Counted from the stretch's first letter, positions 34,709 through 45,634 are shown. The stretch is DNA of 64,000 bases from Macrophomina tecta (GCA_024180945.1 JAKSGN010000005.1:1736001-1800000); one strand, 5' to 3'. Numbers and translations are program-made. Notes: generated by a model not told the origin, from the letters alone.

Positions 34709-35818
34709 TTACTTGGATGCGGATATTCTGTTGCCCTGCTCGTCCCACTCAATCTTCTTCCCCGTCCGCAGGCTCTCTTGCAGCGCTGACGCTATGTCCA
34801 TGCCCTTGACGGCCACGTCCAACGGATACGGCAGCTCCTTACCATCAAGCACCGCGTCGGCAAAGACACGCAGCTCGGTGACAAAGGCCTTCTCGTATCG
34901 TTCGTAAAAGTCGGGCATGACATCATTGCTGATGCCATTCTTGTCGCCCGTCACGATCAGGTCACGGTGAGGGTGCAAATTGATCTTGAGGGCGCCCTCG
35001 GTGCCGATGATCTCGGTGGGGTTGTCGAACCCATGGTGCATGATGCGGCTGAAGAAGTAGTAGGAGATGGGCGGCACGGCGCCAGGGGCAGGCGGGTACC
35101 ACTCGACGCAGCCGGTGGCGTTGTCCACGTCGGCGATGCGGGCGAGCTTGTGGTGGCGGGCGATGGTGCCGATGGCGTGGCACGACTTGGGCCGCAGGCC
35201 GTTGCCCAGGAAGGCGAAGGTCAGATCGATGTCATGGACGGCCGTATCGATGAAGATTCCGGGGTTCGCCATAATGTAGCGGTCATAAAACTCGCTGTCG
35301 TCAAACTTATCGCGCGTCTCGCTGCGCACCACGACCGGCGTGCCGATCTTGCCCGCCTGGATCGCGCGGACGGCGTTCATGTACGAGTCGTCGAAGCGCC
35401 GCGAGAAGGCCGTCATGACCTTGAGGTGGGCGTGCTCAGGCTGAGAGGCGAACTCTACGATGTCTTGGGATTCGGCGACGCTCATGGAGAGCGGCTTCTC
35501 GCACAGCACGTGCAGGCCGCGCCTGATGCACTCCTTGACCTGGTCGTGGTGGAATTTGGTGGTCGAGGCGATGATGACGGCTTCGAGGCCGGGCTCCGAG
35601 ATCATCTCCTCGAAGGTGCGGTAGACATTGACGCCGTAGGGGATCAAGTGCTCCTCGGCCCACTCGAGGTCTTGCGGGGCGGGAGAGCAGGCACATAGTA
35701 GCTTGGTGCGGTGGACGTTGTGCAGGGCATTCAGAGCATGCTGACGGCCTATGCGGCCAATGCCAACGACGCCAATGGCAAGCCTGCGAGGCTCGACTCG
35801 CTTGGTGGTCACGGTCAT
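34709..35818 (-). CDS. Gfo/Idh/MocA-family NAD(P)-dependent dehydrogenase
   Basis: A cytosolic oxidoreductase of 369 residues in one exon, most like fungal and bacterial inositol 2-dehydrogenases. The Rossmann motif GVVGIGRIG is at residues 16-24, the cofactor-site motif CEKPLS has Glu107-Lys108-Pro109, and the catalytic pair is likely Asp191 and His195 in FIDTAVHDID. The substrate is probably a sugar or polyol, but this family oxidises many compounds, so inositol is only a guess. The stop codon TAA lies inside the sequence AAGTAAGT, which is also a perfect splice-donor sequence. Divergent from the Zn2Cys6 gene at 37138 across 1.3 kb; it may belong to the neighbouring amidase-MFS cluster. Confidence 0.9.
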   Translation of the reverse strand: MTVTTKRVEPRRLAIGVVGIGRIGRQHALNALHNVHRTKLLCACSPAPQDLEWAEEHLIPYGVNVYRTFEEMISEPGLEAVIIASTTKFHHDQVKECIRRGLHVLCEKPLSMSVAESQDIVEFASQPEHAHLKVMTAFSRRFDDSYMNAVRAIQAGKIGTPVVVRSETRDKFDDSEFYDRYIMANPGIFIDTAVHDIDLTFAFLGNGLRPKSCHAIGTIARHHKLARIADVDNATGCVEWYPPAPGAVPPISYYFFSRIMHHGFDNPTEIIGTEGALKINLHPHRDLIVTGDKNGISNDVMPDFYERYEKAFVTELRVFADAVLDGKELPYPLDVAVKGMDIASALQESLRTGKKIEWDEQGNRISASK

Positions 35819-37137
35819 GGTGGTAGGGTTGGAAGAGTGTTGTCCGAATGCGGCAAGTAAACCAGGTGCTTCCTCGGATAGGATTGTGCGGAGATCAACA
35901 AGCGAGTTGGGCCGAGTGAAGAATGCAGGCTGCCGTCGGGCCGTGCAAGGTGATGGGGGAAGTCTTGAGGGCTGGCGGATGGGACGAAGTTGTCAGAGGC
36001 GGAGACAGCAATTGATATAGGCAGGGTAGGAGGCGGTTGAGGGGAGACAGAACGACTTCGATGCGGATCTTTGACGTTCCACTGCGGCGAGTACACGGCC
36101 CTTGGGCCATGTACATGGTAGGGGTTGGCGGCTGAGGGAAGACGGCCGGGGCGCAGGCGGGCCGACAAGGGCACCTGGGAGATAAATTGTGGCCGGCGGC
36201 GATGGGACATTGCGGTTGCACGCAAGGAACATAGGGAACATCTGCCTGGGAGAGGTTGGATTGGGTTGGAAGAGGAGCGGCCACGACTAATGGCTGGCAG
36301 TTTCCGGCAATTTTGGCTCGACGGCAGCGCACATGCGCCACGTGTGCTGCTCGGCCTCTGCATCGTGCATTTTGCGGCCTCATCGACGTTGGTTGACCGG
36401 CGCACTGTCTTGCTCTTCGAGTCAGTCGCCTCTCCGCCATCGTCTGGTTCTGTGAGGTCTCGCCTCAGCTTGCCCCGGCAGGATTGACCGCAGAGCACCA
36501 TGAGCGTGGGAGGTAAGCTGAACAATGGGGCCGAGCCAGTTCCCTTGAAGAGCATATTTTGGCTCTGTGCATGGGCGTGGTTCCCTGAATGGCTCGAAAA
36601 TCCGAAAAGCTCCAAGTTCAGAGCCGAGGAAGCTGGGCCGGTATGCTTCGGAATCGCCCTCGTCATCGACATATGACACGGAACTGTATGACTTGCCAAT
36701 CAGCAAGCTGAAGTAGAGATCGTAGGAAAGTGGGTCTTTCAGCCGAAGGGCTGGCGATGCCTGCTCATCCGGCAACCTCACCTCCAGTTGCGTGTACTGT
36801 GTAGCGCTTCACGCTACAAAAAGATCACAGCCACGGGCCGCCAACCGCCGCATCGAGGAGGGGAAGGCAGAAGCGTAGAGCCGGGACGGAAGCGGCCGCA
36901 GACGAAAAGGAATGGGCGCCTACCTGTGATGGGATAGCGATGAGGGACAAACTAGAGGCTTCGGCTGGCGCGCGCTCCCTTTCCGCCTTTGAAAGCGGAA
37001 AACGGAAGGACCTCGGGACCCTCTTCCACATCGCTCTTGTCCCCTTGAAAGTCTTGACATAACCCGGCACGCGACCTCGCGTTCGCGTAAATCCACATGC
37101 ATTACTACACCAGTCCGAGCCTCTTACTCACAACCCG
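35819..37137. promoter_or_regulatory. Divergent upstream region of dehydrogenase and Zn2Cys6 regulator
   Basis: 1.3 kb between two start codons facing away from each other. The minus-strand frame of about 294 codons here is Pro/Ser/Arg-rich and shows no domain, so I do not call it. A perfect inverted repeat with 7 bp arms (TGTAGCG, 5 bp loop, CGCTACA) is at 36800-36818. Confidence 0.5.
36800..36818. promoter_or_regulatory. Inverted repeat TGTAGCG-N5-CGCTACA
   Basis: A perfect palindrome with 7 bp arms and a 5 bp spacer, 320 bp upstream of the Zn2Cys6 start codon and about 980 bp upstream of the divergent dehydrogenase. It could be a dimeric regulator site. It does not contain the CGG/CCG half-sites usual for Zn2Cys6 proteins. 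Confidence 0.3.
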
Positions 37138-38844
37138 ATGAGTGGCCCCCAGAGCTCCGCTGCGGCGCGCGACCCTCGACAACCGCCGCCACGCCGCCGC
37201 CCCCCACCACGCCTGCGGACCAAGACTGGCTGCCTCACCTGTCGCAAGAGGCGCAAGAAATGCGATGAACACAAGCCTTGCTGCCATACCTGCGAGCGCC
37301 TTGCCCTCGACTGCTGCTGGGAGGATCCCCTCCTCCCCATCCGTGATCGCAGACTGAGCTGTCCGCCGGCGACGCCTTCTGCTCAACCATCGGCCCCATC
37401 GACCCCATCGACCCCCTCTGGAGACGTCCCCGGGTGCCCTGATGATCCCTGCATTGTCCAGACTTCGAGCCCAGCCGGCCATGCTCCTGCCGCATTCCCA
37501 TCGGATTCCTGGGCTGTCGTCCCCATCCGGTCGCCTTCGCCACCCAAATTACTTTCTGGTCTGTCTCCCTTCTCATCTGCTCACGACGAGTCTTTGTTTG
37601 TCTTTTTCAACTCCCACGTTCTCCCCTCGTTGGCCCGCAGACATGTCGACCCCGTCTATCAGGATCAGACAACCTTGTGCTCCATTGCCTACACCTGTCC
37701 CTGGGTGATGAATGCCCTCCTGTCCCTGTCATCCCATCACCTTTCGTGGCTACGGACCAGAAATGGCGACCCCGCTGTGCCTTATTACGCAAAGGCCGTC
37801 AGAGACCTACGCAGGAACATGACCTCCATGTCCGCAAACGACGATTCGCTGTTGGTGGCCATCACATTCCTTGGTCTGTACGAAGAACTCCGCTCCGATG
37901 AATTCAGTGATGCCATGGTCCACTTTAATACCTCCTCTCGCATTCTGCGAACCCCAATGTCTGATTTGGTCAAGTCATGCGCCACGAGCAGTCAGATGGT
38001 ATTCTTAAGAATGCACGCCGAGTCCGCCATGTACCACCTGTCGACCAGAGCGATGTTCCTCGAACAGCTACCGACTGAAAGGGAATGGGCCCAGCTGCAG
38101 CTCTATCTCCAGATGCGCCCTGCACCTGGCGCCGCCGAATGGTCGGAGTCACCTCTGCTTGGCTCCATTCCGCGGCTTTTCACCCTCATTCTGGAGACGA
38201 CGCGGCTCAGTCGAACCGTGCCTTTGAATGAAGCGTTAATGAAGAAGGCACAGAATTACTTTGATGAGATCCAGAAGGCCAGGGTCCGTTTGGAACACCT
38301 GAAGGCAAAGGCTCTAGCTGAACAGAGTGATCACGAACCCACACTAGAGCTCGAGGTCGACTGCATCCCGCGCCTATACATCTTGGCTCTCGAGATATTT
38401 CTGCTCAAAATAATGGGCCCCCTTACTACCCGCTCCAACAGTCCAGAGGTCCAGACTCGTGTTGAAGAAGCCCACACGCTTTTCTTCACTGCTCCTTTTC
38501 AGGAGGTCCATGATCACATGCGCCCAGGTCCCAACCCTGCGTACCCCTTCACCGAAAGTAATTGCTGGCCGTTGATGATCTTTGGCTGTGCCTCTGTTCG
38601 GCAAGAGCATATCGCTACATTGAAAAGTATCTTTCTCAATCTTTGGAGGGTCCGATACAGTGGATACGTGAGGAAAGTCATTCGAGTCGTTCAAGCTGGC
38701 TTCAATGCCAATGCAAAGCATCACAAGGGCAAAAAAGTCTCTTCTCGATATGTTAACGCTCGCTTGGAGGCTGAAGGCACTGGACTGGATGGCTTGGATA
38801 TGCTCATCCAGAAGAGGCCGCTTAACTGGGCTAATTTCAGTTGA
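37138..38844 (+). CDS. Zn(II)2Cys6 transcription factor
   Basis: A fungal nuclear regulator of 568 residues in one exon. The zinc cluster is complete near the N terminus: Cys32, Cys35, Cys42, Cys49, Cys52 and Cys59, within TGCLTCRKRRKKCDEHKPC. It is preceded by an Arg/Pro-rich stretch and followed by a Ser/Pro-rich linker (about 75-135). The remainder matches the fungal-specific transcription factor 2 pattern, e.g. LSGLSPFSSAHDESLFVFFNSHVLPSLAR and NALLSLSSHHLSW. The gene lies tail to tail with the amidase and divergent from the dehydrogenase, so it is a natural candidate for their local regulator. An alternative 3' end is possible, because a short Gln/Lys-rich frame continues after the stop to about 38930, but no clear splice pair supports it. 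Confidence 0.9.
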   Translation: MSGPQSSAAARDPRQPPPRRRPPPRLRTKTGCLTCRKRRKKCDEHKPCCHTCERLALDCCWEDPLLPIRDRRLSCPPATPSAQPSAPSTPSTPSGDVPGCPDDPCIVQTSSPAGHAPAAFPSDSWAVVPIRSPSPPKLLSGLSPFSSAHDESLFVFFNSHVLPSLARRHVDPVYQDQTTLCSIAYTCPWVMNALLSLSSHHLSWLRTRNGDPAVPYYAKAVRDLRRNMTSMSANDDSLLVAITFLGLYEELRSDEFSDAMVHFNTSSRILRTPMSDLVKSCATSSQMVFLRMHAESAMYHLSTRAMFLEQLPTEREWAQLQLYLQMRPAPGAAEWSESPLLGSIPRLFTLILETTRLSRTVPLNEALMKKAQNYFDEIQKARVRLEHLKAKALAEQSDHEPTLELEVDCIPRLYILALEIFLLKIMGPLTTRSNSPEVQTRVEEAHTLFFTAPFQEVHDHMRPGPNPAYPFTESNCWPLMIFGCASVRQEHIATLKSIFLNLWRVRYSGYVRKVIRVVQAGFNANAKHHKGKKVSSRYVNARLEAEGTGLDGLDMLIQKRPLNWANFS

Positions 38845-39029
38845 CAATTAGAGCGAGGCTTTGAGCCACCTTCTACAGATGCCTTGAAAGTGATGGATAT
38901 TTGGCAGCAAGAGCTCAAGAAAGAGGTTTGAATTTCTTCGGCGCAGTTGATTCCTGAGCCCGCCCGCACACCTTTGACTGCCTTTGACAGGCATCTATCC
39001 AATATTTCACAGTGGGAACCACCGCTAGC

Positions 39030-41049
39030 TTACAACCGCGATGCCGTCGATTCTGCGCCATTTACCCCATGGAGAACTTCATCGACAATCCGCGCCGCCG
39101 CAAGACACTTTTCGTCCTTGAACCTCGGTGCAATCACCTGAACTGCGCGGGGAGCACCATGAACAGCACCCGGAATATCTACCATTGTCAGTATGGGTTC
39201 CGGTGACGTTCACTGGTTGATAACTTACAACTTGGACCTTGTCGAGGATCAAGCACCATCGGTTCTGCATCGAGCTCTTTGGACGCCTTGCCGTACGGAA
39301 TAATGCATGCTGGGTACTGCGGAATAACGTCAGAGCGGTGCTGCCAAGAAGCATTAAGATCACTTACATCGAGGTAGTTCCACACCAAAGTGTATGGGGG
39401 CATGCTGTACTTGTCGTGTGGCACTGCTGTATTCTGGGCTCCTGGGGCAAGGATAATGTCTAAGGTTTTGTCCACCCACACCCGACGCCAAGCCTCTGCA
39501 AACTGTTCTCTCTGGACATTCATTCCAGCGAGCTCATCAATGGTGTAGATGTGCTTTTCACCAGGCGGCATGCCCAGTTTGACGGAATTGATAATCGGCT
39601 CCCCGGATTTCTCAATATGCTTCATGGAGGTGTCAAGCGGATCTATCGAGAACATCTGGAATGCGAGGCCGTTGGCCTTGGCCGTGCTCGTCGCATCGCT
39701 GTATTCTAGTTGGATAATGTCGTGTCCAGCCTTTCCGAGGGCCGCACTCGCTTCGGCCAAAGCGCGCTTCACCGGAGGGTGCAGCGGGTACGACGGATCC
39801 TCCGGCAGGATACCTATCCTCAATGGGCGCTGGCGGAGACCTTCAACCGTACTTTCAAGCGCGGATATCCACGGAACTGCCAGGGCGGTGCTATCGTACT
39901 TGGACGGATCGGCATCAAGAACAGACTTGAAGAAAAGTTCCAAGTCCGCGAAGGAGTTTGCCAGCGGCCCGGCACATGGCACTATTCCTGGAGTACCGTG
40001 GAGAGCTGGGGACACTTGGCCGCCGAACGGAATCCGATCTGCCGTTGGTTTGAAGCCATATACACCGCAACACAGCGAGGGAATGCGAATGGACCCGGCG
40101 ATGTCGGTGCCCACGCCGAGTATCGATCCACGCAGCGCTACCAGCGCGCCTTCACCTCCACTGGATCCTCCTGCGGTCAGGCTGGTGTTATGGGGGTTGA
40201 GCGTTCTTCCGAATATGTTGTTTTCTGAATCTGCCGTCTATTTAAGTGTCAGCTTCCATTCACGGCCATCAAGGAAGTGATTTTCTGTCACTTAGATGTC
40301 GGTGTCTCCATACGAAACGAGACCGCTTTGAAAACTCCGACCTGCATAGCCTGGATTCTCCGTCACATCTTCACTAGTGGGATAAACGTACCATCATTGT
40401 CTGGGGAATGTTTGTCTTGCAATAAAGCACAGCACCAAGATCCAAAAGAATATCCACAAGAGCAGAATTCTTCGTCGCCGGCCCGTGATCTAAGAAGGAG
40501 ACGAAGCCAATAGTGGTTTCCACGCCTTTGACGCAAAAGCTGTCCTTGATGCTAATTGGCAAACCGTGAAATGGGCCGATGGGCCTCTTTTCCCTCTTCA
40601 GATACTCATCGAGGTACTTTGCCCGCTCAAGTGCTTGGCCAAAAAAAGTTTCGGTCAAGCAGGACGTCTGAGGCGGGATTAACACGGTCGCTCAAGGCTG
40701 GAATATGGAAGTGGAGAAATCCTACCAATTGCCCCGCAACTGCCGCCCTCTTCGAAAAGGCCACTGTTGTCTCTTCAGCCGAAACGGCTCCGCTGTGAAG
40801 TTTCTCCAACAACTCGGAGGCTGAACGAGATTCGGTAATATCCAGTTCCCGGCTGGAGAGGATGCCACTTTTGGCAATAGCGCCCAGTTCAATGAGATTC
40901 GTGGCGGATGTCGCGCTTGCACCAATGGAGTTTTTGAATTCTTCTGAAAGGCGCCAGGCTGCTGGAATACTGGCCTGGGATCGCTCGCGTTTGGCCGCTA
41001 CGCGTAACTGCCATGGCTGTTCGATCATATTATCTTCGACTCTGGTCAT
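39030..41049 (-). CDS. Amidase-signature hydrolase
   Basis: An amidase-signature enzyme, which hydrolyses carboxamides to acid and ammonia. Four exons, 40726-41049, 40392-40667, 39229-40237 and 39030-39178, join to 585 residues. The catalytic triad is visible: Lys149 in PISIKDSF, cis-Ser225 in GGSSGGEGAL and nucleophile Ser249 in GTDIAGSIR, with the expected spacing of 24 residues between the two serines. The Asn-rich NPHNTSLTAGG segment that leads into the serine motif is present. The last exon was found by homology to the family C terminus (GAPRAVQVIAPRF then DEKCLAAARIVDE); its 50 bp intron uses donor GTAAGT. No signal peptide is seen, so it is probably cytosolic. It shares a 573 bp divergent promoter with the MFS transporter. 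Confidence 0.9.
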
Positions 41050-41622
41050 CTTGGAGGCTGCTCTTGGGTTGCTGGCGACACAATAAATGTTTTGAGCGGA
41101 AATGATGCCACAGACTTCTTATATTGTTCCCCCATCTTTATGCGTGGGGCCGAGCAGGTCTCCCCGGCAAGCGCGGTGCAATTCCGCTAGAACCGAGGAC
41201 GACAGTGATTAATGAAGAACCCAATCAGGTGCATTTGCGCTCGTGTCTTGAGGATAGGAGGCGTTGAGATAGAGCTTCCCTGGCATCTCCGCATCCGCTT
41301 GCCGATAGCGTGGCAAGTGTGTCGCAGACCTGCGCGCAAAAGCGCATCATTGGCCAGACCGCGTTAGCCTCCCTATTTCGGAACAGCGCCCTTCCATCGA
41401 GTCATCTCCTTCGTCTCGTCCTCAGGAAGCTGGGACACAGGAGGCTGAGCGTACGCGATAGTCACAGCGGAAACAGCGCGCACGGCCATCGTTTCCCCCG
41501 CATTTTCAAGGATATGGGGAGATACTGAGATAGTGACTACTTGACGGCATTTAAGTCGCGGGCAGACCCAGCGAAGCACCCCCTTTTCAGCATGAGATAG
41601 CGCTCACACCCCAACGACCATC
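41050..41622. promoter_or_regulatory. Divergent promoter region of amidase and MFS transporter
   Basis: 573 bp between head-to-head starts. The arrangement suggests co-regulation of an amide importer or exporter and its hydrolase. A CCG-N7-CGG pair at 41164-41176 is a weak candidate half-site pair for a Zn2Cys6 protein such as the one at 37138; short matches of this kind are expected by chance in this GC-rich DNA. Confidence 0.4.
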
Positions 41623-43674
41623 ATGGATCCCGAGTACGCAAACGTCCGGCCCAGCTACAACGAGCAGTTTCCTCCAGGTACGACCCGGATAGAGGACAGT
41701 GTGGGAGATGCAGTGTACCTCAAGCCGTCGCCCACATCTGACCCGAACGACCCACTGGTGGCTCCTCCTCCTCCTCTTGGCCCTCGGAAATCGCTAATCG
41801 GAACAACAGAACTGGAGTAAGGGCCGCAAGGCCGTGCAGATGACCCTACTTAGCTTCTATACCATCTTCGTCTTTGCCACGTTGACCGTGGGCGTACCAG
41901 TATGGATTTACATCAGCCGGGACATCGGCATCTCCATGAGCGACCTCAATAATTCCTTTGCTACCAATCTGGGCGCGTTGTCTCTTGGTTGCTGGCTGTT
42001 TGTGCCCATCGCTTTGCGCTATGGTAGGCGGCCGGTGTACCTCGTCACTGCACTCATCCTCTTTGCGTTCTCCGTCTGGTCGGCCAATATGAAGAGCAGG
42101 GGCGAGGTTTTTGCAAGTCAGGTCCTGGCCGGTATTGCTGGGGCAGTGAACGAGACTCTTTTCCAAGTGACGGTATGCTAGGCCCTGAACTCGGTTAGGT
42201 TGGTACTGAGTCTGAGTGTGATCACAGGTTTCAGACCTCTTCTTCATCCACCAACGCGGAACAATGAACGGCATATATCTCATCTGCGTCACTCTGGGTG
42301 TAAGTATCATGACAAACTCTGTCCCACTCTCATGAAGTAGCGTGAAACTGACCAACGTCATGCAGAACTCCTTTGCTCCAGTTGCTGCCGGATATGTCGG
42401 AGTGTCGCAGGGATGGCGGTGGGTATACTGGTGGACAGCCATCTTCACCGGCGTCATCTTGCTCCTGATGGCATTCTTCCTCGAAGAGACTAGATACATC
42501 CCGCTTATTGAAGGCGTCTCGGTTCGCAACGAGAACATCGTGGAGCTGCAGGGCACCACTCTCGGCGACGACCTCAAACTCGACGCCAAGGTGGACCCCA
42601 CGACCGAGAACCAGCTCGAGCAGACCGAGACCGGTAAGACACAGCGCCGCCGGATCGTTCCCATCGACCACAGCATCCCGATGAACTCGTACTGGACGCG
42701 CCACCGCCTCATCAGCACAAAGGCCGACCACGGTCACAACATCACTCGCCACTACTGGCAGCCCATCGTCATCCTCTTCAGCTTCCCCGCTATCGCCTTC
42801 ACTGCATTCCAGTACGGCGTATCGATTGCCAGCCTGTCAATCACCGCAACCACTCAGTCCATGCTATACCCTGCGCCGCCATACCTCTTCACTTCGGTCG
42901 GCATCGGCAACATGAACATCCCGCCTGCCGTCGGCTCCATCTTCGGCGCCTTCTACGGCGGCTTCATCGTCGACAAGTTCATCCTGCGTGCGGCGAAGCG
43001 CAGGGGCGGCGTTTATGACCCGGAAATGCGGTTGTGGTTGTACTTTTTGCCGGGCCTAATGCTGTCATTCGGTCTGCTGCTGTACGGCCTGACCATCGCA
43101 AAGGTACGCGAGCACCCCCCTCCCCCAATCCTGACAAGAGAGATTGACGACCGTGATGTGCAGGGCATGCCGTGGATCAGCAACGCTATGGGCGCCGCGT
43201 TGGTCGGCTTCGGCCTCGGTGGCGTCGGCGACATCACGCTCACGTACGCACAGGACTCGTACACGGACGTAAGTTACCCCATCTCCCCCTCCCTGCACCA
43301 ACACACCTCTGTATGCCCCATCATATTCGATTGCTAACGCTGTCTTTCGTTCATAGATCGTCGGCGACGCTTTCGTCGCCGTCGCCATGGTCCGCAATCT
43401 GCTTGCCATGGCCCTACTCTTCGCCGTCCCGCCCTGGCTCCGGAACATGGGCACCTACGACATGTTCACGCTGCTGGGCTGCCTGACCCTGGCGCTCAGC
43501 ATCACGGCGGCCGTCATGGTTGTGTGGGGCAAGACGTGGCGGCGGGCGTGTGCAGACCGGTATCGGTACTATGCCGCGAGGCAGTATAGCCCGAGGAGCG
43601 CGAATGAGACGGACGGTGATGGACTGAACCGCCTGGTGGTAGCTGATGTGTTGCGTGTGTTCCTGTCTTTTTGA
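41623..43674 (+). CDS. MFS transporter (DHA1-like)
   Basis: A membrane transporter of the major facilitator superfamily, about 12 transmembrane segments. Six exons, 41623-41757, 41810-42172, 42228-42299, 42366-43103, 43164-43268 and 43357-43674, join to 576 residues. The N-terminal block DPNDPLNWSKGRKA directly before the first membrane segment is typical of DHA1-type drug or metabolite carriers of filamentous fungi. The loop between segments 2 and 3 carries RYGRRPVYL, a variant of the MFS motif A. A cytosolic loop at about residues 220-280 is charged. The fourth intron (43104-43163, 60 bp) is in frame and stop-free. The substrate is unknown; divergence from the amidase suggests an amide or its product. 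Confidence 0.9.
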
Positions 43675-44304
43675 GGGAGGGTGATGTATGTTGGATTTGA
43701 ACCGGCCGGGTGGTGGAGCTGACTGAGGTAGATGGCTGTTGTGGGTAATCCGAGAGCAGGGGTGCTGGGTCCGTGCTTGTGAATATCAGGTTGGCTGATT
43801 GAAGAGGTCTATCTCTAGGCAGCGCCATTAGTGCATTGCGAATTGTTCTTGGCCTTCCAGGACCGTCCCCGGGCGGACGGGCTGCCGGGTGCTGGCTCTG
43901 AGGAAATCAGAACTCGTACATGCAATAACAAACCATTCACATCATCTGTGGACCTGATCAGGGTGAGATAGTCCCACAATTTGAGTTATGCACCATGATC
44001 AAATTGGCACAACAAGCGGAGCGAAGATGACAACTCAAGGAGCCATCACTGCCCAATGAGAAGAGGCCTTGCCTGTGCCCCGCAGTCATCCTTCCCGCGT
44101 AATATCAAGCATATCACCCACAACACGTGAGCAGAACTCGTCGAATATAAATATCGACTATCCACCTCACCATTTCCTCATTACCTCAACAGCCAATTTC
44201 AGCCCACGCCTCCTTGCGTCCATATCAGTCTCCCTATCCACTTCACCCATCAATCCACACTCCCAGGCCCCAACCACCACCGCCACCACCGTCACACCAC
44301 CACA
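43675..44304. promoter_or_regulatory. Upstream region of the SDR reductase gene
   Basis: 630 bp between two plus-strand genes. It contains the MFS 3' UTR, a CACGTG core at 44124-44129, a TATA-like element at 44146-44153 and a pyrimidine-rich leader running to the ATG. Confidence 0.5.
44146..44153 (+). promoter_or_regulatory. TATAAATA box inside a short palindrome
   Basis: TATAAATA flanked by GTCGA on the left and TCGAC on the right, about 150 bp upstream of the reductase ATG, with a CT-rich stretch between. The position fits a core promoter. Confidence 0.5.
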
Positions 44305-45634
44305 ATGCCTCCTTCTGCCTCGCCTCTGCCGCCAAACAGCCTCATCCTCGTGACCGGCGCCAACGGCTTCCTCGGCTCGCACGTCTGCGCCGCCCTCCTC
44401 GCCGCGGGCCACCGCGTGCGCGGCAGCGTCCGCAACCCCTCCAAATGCGCCTGGCTGGCCTCGCTCTTCGATTCTGCCCACGGGCCGGGCCGTTTCTCGC
44501 TCGTTGCCGTGCCCGATATGGCAGCCCCGGGCGCCTTTGACGCCGCCGTGCGCGGCGGCGTCGACGCCATCGCGCACGTCGCCACCGTCATGGGCGACCT
44601 GTCGCCCGACGCGGGCGCCGTGATTCCCGTCGTCGTGGCCGGCGCGGTGAATGCGCTCGAGGCGGCGCGCAAGGAGGGGAGCGTCAAGGCGTTCGTGTAC
44701 ACGTCGAGCAGCACGGCGGCGTATTCGCCGGTGCCGGGCGAGGGTGGGGTGGTGGGGAGCGAGACGTGGAATGAGAGCGCGGTGAGGCAGGCGTGGGCGC
44801 CGAAGCCGTGGGAGGAGGGCCGGACGGCCAAGGTGTATGCGGCGAGTAAGTGTGAGGCGGAGAGGGCGGTGTGGCGGTGGGTGGAGGAGAGGGAGAGGGA
44901 GAGGGAGGACGGGGTCGGGTTTAGGGTTAATGCCGGTAGGTTCTGGTATATTTCTTTTTTTTTTTTTTCCCATTTCTTTCTTGGTGTCTTGGTTTCTCCA
45001 GTCTTTCCATTGAGGAGTTGTGGCGATGGGGGCTTCTGTGGGAACAGGAGATGGGATGTTATTCTTTCTGTCTTCTTGCCACTTTTTTTTTTCTGAATGA
45101 GGATTCGCTAATGTGCTGCGAAGTCCTGCCAAATGTCAACTTCGGGAGGGTCCTGGATCCGAAGAACCAAGGACATCCAACGACCTCCGGGTGGGCCTAC
45201 GATCTGGCGATTGGGAAATTGGCCGAACACATGTGGCATGCTGTCCAACCGCGTAAGTTACCCGCGCTGTAAACCTTGTAACAGCAGTAGTACCCGGAGA
45301 TTCCAATCTGAGTAAATACTGACATGTAGCAGAGTATTACGTCAACGTGGAAGACACAGCCCTTATCCACGTGGCTGCACTTACCCGTCCCGATCTCGAC
45401 CGTCAGCGCATCTTCGCATTTGCTGGTGAATTCAATTGGAATACGCTGCTTCAAGCGTTGCGGAAGCTCTACCCAGAGAGGGCCTTCTACGAGGACAGGG
45501 AAGGGCTGGGCCATGATTTGAGTACGATTGTGGAGGCACCGAAAGCTGAGCAGATCTTGAGAGACATCAGTGGAAGGGGTTGGAAGAGTTTGGAGGAGAG
45601 CTTGAAGGAGAATCTGGAGGATCTGGGCTGGTGA
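44305..45634 (+). CDS. Extended-SDR NAD(P)-dependent reductase (DFR/ketoreductase-like)
   Basis: A cytosolic NAD(P)H reductase of the extended short-chain dehydrogenase family, resembling dihydroflavonol-4-reductase and yeast Gre2-type enzymes. Three exons, 44305-44935, 45124-45252 and 45330-45634, join to 354 residues. The Rossmann motif TGANGFLGSHV has Gly18, Gly21 and Gly24. The active-site Tyr178 and Lys182 lie in VYAASK, with Ser134-136 of TSSSTAAY nearby. Later family blocks are NFGRVLDP, GWAYDLAIGKLAE and VNVEDTALIHVAAL. The 188 bp first intron is T-rich. The N-terminal half is GC-rich and the last exon is closer to average. Its substrate may be an aldehyde or ketone made by the neighbouring cluster. 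It converges on the gene at 45965. Confidence 0.88.

Noticed and set aside
34967..35698. 243-codon plus-strand frame
   Set aside because: Antisense shadow of the Gfo/Idh/MocA dehydrogenase.
35815..36699. 294-codon minus-strand frame in the divergent promoter
   Set aside because: Pro/Ser/Arg-rich with no domain, starts in intergenic DNA and overlaps the dehydrogenase 5' end.
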